Made by a program: the position numbers and the translations under genes. Under the pieces are notes generated by a model. It was not told where the DNA came from. It did not search any database and saw nothing but the letters and a program-made list of their open reading frames with translations. Positions 57,833 through 64,000 of a stretch of 64,000 nucleotides of DNA are shown one piece after another. Every line of letters begins with the position of its first letter. Position 1 is the first letter of the stretch. This DNA comes from Laguncularia racemosa (lineage: Eukaryota > Streptophyta > Magnoliopsida > Myrtales > Combretaceae), in contig JBBMOL010000227.1 in assembly GCA_037954665.1 (NCBI GenBank), forward strand, positions 744,001-808,000. The letters run 5' to 3'.

Positions 57833-59883
57833 CTTCAACATATGGGCTGTCATTAGGCCTTTAATTCAACTTTTAATCCGTTCTTCCACTAAAACTAACT
57901 TTTCCATATTTTCCAAATCCCTCCATTCTTCCTTTCCTATCACCAAAAAAGAAAAGAAAAGAAAAAATTCACATATTTTCTTTGTGCTGTTGACATTGAT
58001 TTGATTGGTTTTAATCTCAAGTTCAAATGTGAGTGGTTAGTTATACTTTTATTGCATATGGGAGATGTTTGTGCTCCAACTACGTTGCTTTTATTTTATT
58101 TTCTAGCTTTCTATTCTATATCAAAATATAACTGTAAACTATCTGCGAGTATACTTTTTAAATATATTCCTTCAATTGAATTGAAGAAGAAGCTTTCTAA
58201 AAAATGGACTTGTAATGCTGGAAAGATAACTGGATTTAACTTCTTTTTTTTTTTTGTCAATAACCTTCCAATGCATTTTAGGTTAAGTTGCCACTTAGAA
58301 AAACCATTAGTATTTTTATCTTTTGGAGGGTTCAAAGTTGGGCAAATATGTAAAAACTTCTTGTTGGATAAACAGAAAGCTAGTTAGTACTTTGCCAATG
58401 TCAAATTTATATCTTTGGAGCGAATTACGTTTTACTTCAATTCCTGAAATTTTCTCTATACGATATTGAATGGAAATATAGTTGACTGAGTATTACCTTG
58501 TGCTTACAAGGTATTAAAACCAACTAGTCAATATAGGATTCCATCTAGCGTTGGAACAAGCAAACATATACAAATATGACACATATACATAGTAGTGAAA
58601 TTATTATGGCGGATGAGAGTAACCCGACATGTGTTAAAGTCCTAACAAAACCATAATATGGCACTATCATAGAGTAACTTTAATTGTTGCCACAAGTTAC
58701 GGTATAATTTTATGTTTCACGACAATTCTCTTGTTATAACAGTTTTAAGGAGGATAATAGTATCACTAAATACTCCTAATATAGAAATGTAGAGGCTTTA
58801 TAGTTTTTTTTTTTTTTACCCAAAAAGTACTAGAACCGTCTAACAGAGGATATATCCCTTGCGGTGATTTTAACCACAGCAATAGTCCAAATTTGTTGTA
58901 GTGAATATTAGCTCAACCGTAAACTACACCACCTTTATATAAAAACATGAACTCTAAACTAAGTTAGCTACTAATATTACAAGATAAAATAGATAAAACA
59001 CAATATCATACTAAACAATCCATTAATACTTCTAAACAAAGAATTAAGCAGTAACATTAGATATGGAGTTACAACACTAACACTAATAATGAAAACTTTT
59101 CCTAAATTGTGGTTAGAAACAAGGCTATCGATTTTCATACCGTCCAACATGTTTAGAGTACTTACTACAATTGAAGGGTTGACCTAAAAGAAAAGAAACC
59201 TATGAGACCATGAAAGCATGCGCATCCTTTTGGGAGTTAGTAGATTGGTTTTATAATGATAGATTGGTGATGGGCCGCTATCAATTTAGATGGGAGAGAG
59301 TGTTATAAGTTCTTCCCTCTTTTCCCTTTTATATGTGAGATTATTTGTGTGGTAGAGACTATAACCAAGGGTTGAACCATTTTCTAGAATTTCTTAGAAA
59401 TTCCCTAATACAATGAGCCCCAGTTGACGGGGGCATTTGTGTATATTTATACATACAATGTTAGTGTATACATGTAGTGCTAAGATATTTGATAAAGCAT
59501 TTAAAATGTTTAATCATAAAGACATTTATTATTGACTACGTGCATCTTTGTCAGCACTAAATGTTTGGGTGTGGTTAGTAGTGTGCAAGGGTTCATTGAT
59601 ATTACATTAATCTCCATATGGTCTATTATTAATTAAGTATACCAAGAGGATAGGACACAAGATGATTGTGTATGTTGATCCATGTCATACTAATTAAAGG
59701 AATTTAGTTCGAGAAAGGTACACATGACACAATTTGAGTTAATGGGTAATTTGAGTTTAGAGTGTAAAACATTCGAGCATTACTGGTTTCTTTCTTAATG
59801 AGTTGGTGTGATTAATCTTTTAACCTAACCTTTACTCAATACACTATTAATTAGCTATCATGTTTTACAATCATGATGATAAT
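57833..59883. other. Intergenic DNA, no gene seen
   Basis: About 2 kb AT-rich, with poly-T at 58243-58256 and 58805-58818. Short open frames at 57786-58387 look random. No repeat pair or coding motif was recognised. Confidence 0.4.
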
Positions 59884-60567
59884 TGTAGAGGGCCAAAAAA
59901 TATTAAGTAAATATATTGGGCTAAGCCCATTAATTATTTGGCTTGACTCATTGGACTAGGTGATAGGGCCTAATGAGTTTGGTCTAATTATTGGGATAAC
60001 TTAGGGAGAATTGGCTTGGTAGGGTCAGAACAAGGATTGTTGGACTAGTCCATCCGCATCCAACTTTTCTCAAGCAGACTTATGTGCTTATGATGAAGGC
60101 TACTAGTCTTGGGCCTATGGTAAGCTTATTAAGATAACCTTAAAATGAGTAGTTTCCATCTCATCTGTTGATTGCTTAAGTGATCTAATGGATGTCATCA
60201 GGCCCAAGAGTCTATAAATACTCAGTAATTCCTCCTCATTAAAGGACCTTTTCTTTCGAATTCCTGAGATCAGAGAAACGGTGTTCCACTAAGAGTTCTT
60301 TGCTCTCAAAGATCAAACAAAAGATCAGGCGACGAATGATCTTCATTATCCAAGAACTACAAGGTTGACACTTGAGGTCCTCTTAGCTCCCTTATCTGTC
60401 ACTTGTGCATTCGAGACACTTGAGATCGCCTGTTCCTCCTCCCTGCCTCTCTTTTCCTAGTAATCCCATCACGTGCCATCTCTAAATTACTTTTTTCTGA
60501 AGTTACGTGCAGTGCGATACTCACGTGATACGCACGTGACCACTCTTACCGAGACCCCCTATCTACA
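59884..60567 (+). repeat. 5' LTR of a Tat/Ogre-like element (L)
   Basis: 684 bp, from TGTAGAGGGCC to CTATCTACA, followed by a primer site and gag. The TGTAGAGGGCCAAAAA opening and the primer type are those of the Tat/Ogre lineage (from memory). Confidence 0.72.
60213..60220 (+). promoter_or_regulatory. TATA box of LTR L
   Basis: TATAAATA within GAGTCTATAAATACTC, about 355 bases before the LTR end; a palindromic ACTC/GAGT surround is visible. Likely core promoter. Confidence 0.55.
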
Positions 60568-60570
60568 TTT

Positions 60571-60589
60571 TGGCAACTCCACTAGGGAC
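60571..60589 (+). promoter_or_regulatory. Primer-binding site of element L (tRNA-Arg type)
   Basis: TGGCAACTCCACTAGGGAC starts three bases after the LTR. It resembles the TGGCGACTCC-type site used by Ogre-like elements, with G-to-A changes at three or so positions. Confidence 0.6.
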
Positions 60590-60611
60590 AAAGTTAAGTG
60601 ATAGAAGAGTA

Positions 60612-61544
60612 ATGGCACCCTCTAAGAAGAGAGGACCATATGACAATATCTATCAAGAACAAGATCCTAACATTGAACTGATGAAGTAAAACTTGCCTCA
60701 AATACTACAGAATACTAGTCATGACAATTTATAGCTCGAGACTCCCATAGATCCTACACAAATGATGTAGATTATGCAAGAGAACACAAGGGCTCTGAAT
60801 CAGCTTATGGCCATACTTGCTCCATTTGTAGCAGGGTTAGCTACCACGACTGTTATGCAACAAGGTGTGGCTCTGCTAAATACCAACATTGTTACACAAC
60901 AAGGTGCCGCCTATGCAACTTGATCACATATAGTTCATCTTGTTAACCCTCCTATAGATGAGGAGAACATTCCTCAGGAGCAAACCACTAAACCAATTGT
61001 TCCACCTCCTAATGCTCTTGGTGGATTTAGCCGTCAACCTACTCCTACACCTGCTTCCATGGTATCTGCCCCAATGACTTTCTTTGTAACGAAGGAAGAC
61101 TTAGACATATACTTAAACAAAATACAAGTAAAGTCAACTGTGGGAGTATTAGAGTTAAGACTCCCTTACCATCAACACATTTGTGAAAAGCCATATCCTA
61201 AAGTCTATGTTAATCCTAAGTTCATCCTATTTAATGGCAAGAAAGGGAGTGGCAAAGAACATTTACTTAAGTTTATCGAGACCTTGGAGGTATACAGGCT
61301 AGATGATGACCTGAAGCTTAAAGAATTTTCTAAATCATTGATCGAAAAAGCATACACTTGGTATGTTAATCTCCCTATAGGGTCAGTTGATTCATGGGGG
61401 TCTATGTGTAAACTATTCTTGGAGAGATTCTTCTCTACTCAAGAACAGGTAACGATCATGGATATGGGAAGAACACAGCAATACCCTGAGGAAGACATGA
61501 TAGATTATATAGAACACTTCAGGGAGCGAACACTGGACATCTAA
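60612..61544 (+). pseudogene. Element L gag, interrupted by element F
   Basis: A single frame runs from the ATG at 60612 (MAPSKKRGPYDNIYQE) to 61544 with four stops, all before 61059. The gag domain is at 61170-61540: PKVYVNPKFILFNGKKGSGKEHLLKFIE, AYTWYVNLPIGSVDSW, LFLERFF and a DYIEHFRERTLDI end. It resembles Tat/Ogre gags that assemble the particle. The frame stops at the F insertion and its continuation is outside the window. Confidence 0.8.
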
Positions 61545-61546
61545 GA

Positions 61547-62588
61547 TGATAGGAATAAAAATCCGACAAGACCTATCATTAGGGCAAGAACTGAAGGATT
61601 TCAAATCTTGGCGTTGAGGGCCTATTTTGAACAGATTGACCTCGGAATTATTTATATATTAACCTCTTTTCTATTATTGTTGTATTATGTATTCCAACAG
61701 GCACACTTATCATATTCTATAGGGCAATGGACAAACTCTCTCAGACTCAGCTTGTAGGTTATCCATGGACCGACCTGAACCGGCGATGAGCTGGGCCGAT
61801 GGATCCTATAGAAGACCGGCATCTTGAAGACCATTTCTTTTATATATTTATTCTTTTATGAACTATTTTGGTTGTATTTTGTTTTTGAGACACTTTTATT
61901 TCCATGTAATTTTCATTTAGGGCTAGCCACCTTAAAAGTGGCAAACTTGTAATTTTGAGCACTTTTTAACCCTAGAAGTAGCAAGTATAAATACTTGCTT
62001 AAGAGAGGGTTTAGGAGGCTTATTTTTGCAGAACATACACTCTCTTTTCACGTGTGAATTAGGGTTCATACCTTGGTTCCAACTCTTATCAATTTCAATT
62101 CCAAGACTTGAAATTGTGGCGAGTGCAACAATTGAAATTTGTGAGTCATATCAATTCCTACTTGTTGTGATTTCTTTTCCTCTCTAGTGTGTTGTATCTA
62201 GGGTTGATTAGAGATAGTTCTTGGTCAAATTTACATCTTATTGTACACGAATTCATTTGATTATTTGAAAGAATTATCAAGTTGATTCAATTCATCATTA
62301 AGGATTTCTTTGCTAGCGTGAATTTCACCATTTAGAAAAGGGATCTTCCTTCACGATTTTCTCTGTCAAATTGAGGCTTGATTTTCGTGGATTATATGAT
62401 ATTAGAAGTGTTATTAGAAGCCATTTCCATTGTGGTATTCAGATTATATCATTAGTAGGTTGAATTTCATCATTTCAACATTAGGGTTCACTAGAAAAGT
62501 GTCATTTTTGGGATCCGATTTTGCCTAGACTTGAGATATCTTTTCTTAAGTCTTTTGAATGTGCTTTAAAGTGTGATTAGGCACATCA
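61547..62588 (+). repeat. 5' LTR of element F
   Basis: 1042 bp, TGATAGGAATAAAAATCC to GGCACATCA. Early bases carry the coding-like tail RPIIRARTEGFQIL seen in sister LTRs. Confidence 0.82.
61981..61998 (+). promoter_or_regulatory. TATA-centred palindrome in LTR F
   Basis: GCAAGTATAAATACTTGC, identical to that at 32234-32251. Likely core promoter of the LTR. Confidence 0.58.
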
Positions 62589-62594
62589 TCTTTT

Positions 62595-62606
62595 TGGTAT
62601 CAGAGC
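62595..62606 (+). promoter_or_regulatory. Primer-binding site of element F
   Basis: TGGTATCAGAGC, an exact initiator-Met site, six bases after the LTR end. Confidence 0.85.
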
Positions 62607-63871
62607 CCTTGTTGAGAGAAGGGAATTGGTTGTATTCAATTTCATGGAAGTGATCAACAATTATGGTTGATCAAGTGGAAAAAACGCAATTGTGTTGTTG
62701 TTGTTGTATGAGATTGCGAAATTGTTTTGGAGTGGGATTTGATTTGCTGATTATTGGAGTTGATTTGGGAAGGTTATTATATCACTTTGTGGACACTAAT
62801 TCACGTGGAAGAGCAGAAGCATAAAGTGTTGTTTAATTCAACAACTTTTGGAACTTGAAAAAAACTTACCAATTCTTGCCGTGACTAGCTTTTGGCATGA
62901 GGAGGTTGTGTAGTTTGTTGTTTTGATTTCCATTGTGTAATTCTGAATTGGAGGAGTACAATTTGCTGATTACATTGAGTATTGATTAGTAAGGAATTAT
63001 TTGAATTCAAAACATATGCAATTAAGTTGTAGGAGTTAATGATTGCTATTTGAATTTGAATTCATTGTTACCAATTGAGGAAAGCTTGCAATTAGTGTTG
63101 TGAATCCTTTGCAATTCAGAATTGGAGCATTTGAAAATTCCAGATTTGAAGTGTGTGGAAGGATAAGCATCCATTTGAAATTCAAACACCTTCTTTAAGT
63201 TTGAGAGCAATTCATTGAGTAGCATTAAATAAGTGTTATTTGAATTTGAATTGTTTTTTACCATTTGTGGAGAAGGTTGCATTTAATGGAGTGATTTTAA
63301 ATTTGAATTTTGTTGCTGCCATTGCTTGTGGTTTATGGTGTGAATGGGAGTTGTGTAGTGGCAAGGACGTGTACACCTTGAAGTATTGTATGTAAGAGTG
63401 TTTAAAAAAAAAAAAACCTTACAACGTGTAGTAGTGTTGTAGTGAATTGGTTGCACCGTGATTGAGGTGTGTGTGGTGGTGCAAATTTGTGGAGTTTTAT
63501 GTAGTGTAAGGTGCTGCACATTGTGGTTATTGTAGGTGTGAAACCGTGGCAATAAAGGAAAATTGAAGTAGTAGAATTTGAATTCAAAAACAAACATTAA
63601 AGTGTGAAAGTAATTGAACTTATTACTTCAACACTTGTGAGTTGAATTTAATTTCTTAACTACTTAGAAGTATTTATTTGTGTTTCACTTAGTCTAATAT
63701 ACTTGAAGTGATAAGAAGTATTTATTGCATTGGTGACTTGTTGCACCGTGAGTGTAGAAGTGTGTGTGTGGTTATCCAAACTTGTTATTGTGACGTGGTG
63801 AAGTGAAGGGAGTGTGCTACAAATATTTTTTGAGATTACATTTGTACTTCAGATAAATCACATCCACAAAC
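62607..63871 (+). other. Leader of element F
   Basis: Non-coding 1.26 kb between primer site and gag. Repeated ATTTGAATT(C/T) and GTTGCACCGTGA motifs (63446 and 63743) occur. Open frames on either strand here look random. Confidence 0.6.
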
Positions 63872-64000
63872 ATGTCATATGATAGTGTGAATGGGTACAT
63901 TGGCAATGAGGCCAATAGCCAAGTGGGTAGCAGACTAAGTCGTCGAAATACAAATGGAAGAACTCTAGATGAACAACTTCGGGACCTTAGCAAATTTGTT
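63872..64000 (+). CDS. Element F gag, N-terminal part (truncated by the window edge)
   Basis: From the ATG at 63872 the frame is open for 43 codons to the last base (MSYDSVNGYIGNEANSQ then RTLDEQLRDLSKFV). It parallels the gag start of E at 26327 (MSNDNVNG). No stop in the visible part, unlike every other gag here. Too short to show the gag domain itself. Confidence 0.65.
   Translation, partial: MSYDSVNGYIGNEANSQVGSRLSRRNTNGRTLDEQLRDLSKFV

Larger units (their letters stand above)
61547..64000 (+). mobile_element. Element F: gypsy element, 5' end only (runs off the window)
   Basis: 5' LTR 61547-62588, primer site, 1.26-kb leader and gag start are visible. It is inserted in the gag of L; TAAGA (61542-61546) is the left flank whose duplicate should follow F's 3' LTR. 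Same gag start as element E and same LTR family as C1, C2 and J. Confidence 0.82.

Noticed and set aside
1..64000. tRNA, rRNA or prokaryotic systems
   Set aside because: No cloverleaf, rRNA motif, operon structure or Shine-Dalgarno pattern was seen; tRNA-like matches are retrotransposon primer sites.

Overview
The window is nuclear DNA of a flowering plant, most likely a eudicot; the species cannot be told from the sequence. It is AT-rich and almost entirely made of decayed, nested LTR retrotransposons. It has one clear host gene: an R2R3-MYB transcription factor on the plus strand (21760-23084), with the classic 133-bp and 130-bp first two exons. I saw no rRNA or tRNA gene, no CRISPR array and nothing prokaryotic.

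Layout. 1-13.5 kb is a nest of Ty3/gypsy elements. A chimeric pol-only element (D, about 1020-3575 plus 8118-9484) follows a foreign LTR (105-980) and is split by element A (3576-8117, paired 679-bp LTRs, gag-protease kept, most of RT-RNaseH-integrase lost). D abuts the gag of another element, G (9516-9993 plus 12873-13325). That gag is split by a minus-strand element, B' (9994-12872). 13.5-20.2 kb is LTR-G-like and unassigned AT-rich DNA with a MITE and two short tandem duplications. 20.9-23.2 kb holds a possible MITE, the MYB promoter region and the MYB gene. 24.2-33.6 kb has a LINE fragment and a second G-type LTR split by element E (25115-33127, perfect CTTAA target duplication, all pol domains recognisable but full of stops). 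E's 3' LTR carries a 684-bp tandem duplication and a later solo LTR (31850-32718, target duplication TGTAG). 33.6-40 kb is a 6.3-kb imperfect inverted repeat. 40-48 kb holds a LINE fragment, a Transposase_28-like relic with a hAT-like insertion, and a chromovirus integrase tail split by a solo LTR (44165-45588, CCATC), followed by an LTR that has a polypurine tract before it and a primer-binding site after it. 48-60 kb holds MITE and hAT-like repeats, a compact LTR element with almost no internal region (50846-52835), a 453-bp tandem duplication, a solo LTR (54607-55484, CAAAT) whose empty site survives in a nearby paralogous copy, and a TATA-containing palindrome. 59.9-64 kb is the 5' end of a Tat/Ogre-like element whose gag is split by element F, which runs out of the window.

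How it fits together. Most of the gypsy elements (A, B', D, E, F and the solo LTRs at 31.8 and 54.6 kb) belong to one CRM-like superfamily. Their LTRs begin TGAT(G/A) and end CATCA, they use an initiator-Met primer site, and where the 3' end is visible the pol reading frame runs through the polypurine tract into the 3' LTR. No element here can be autonomous on the visible sequence, though F is cut off by the window edge. The decay looks driven largely by C-to-T and G-to-A changes that make TAG stops. I found no new multi-gene biological system; the notable points are retrotransposon architecture and nesting.
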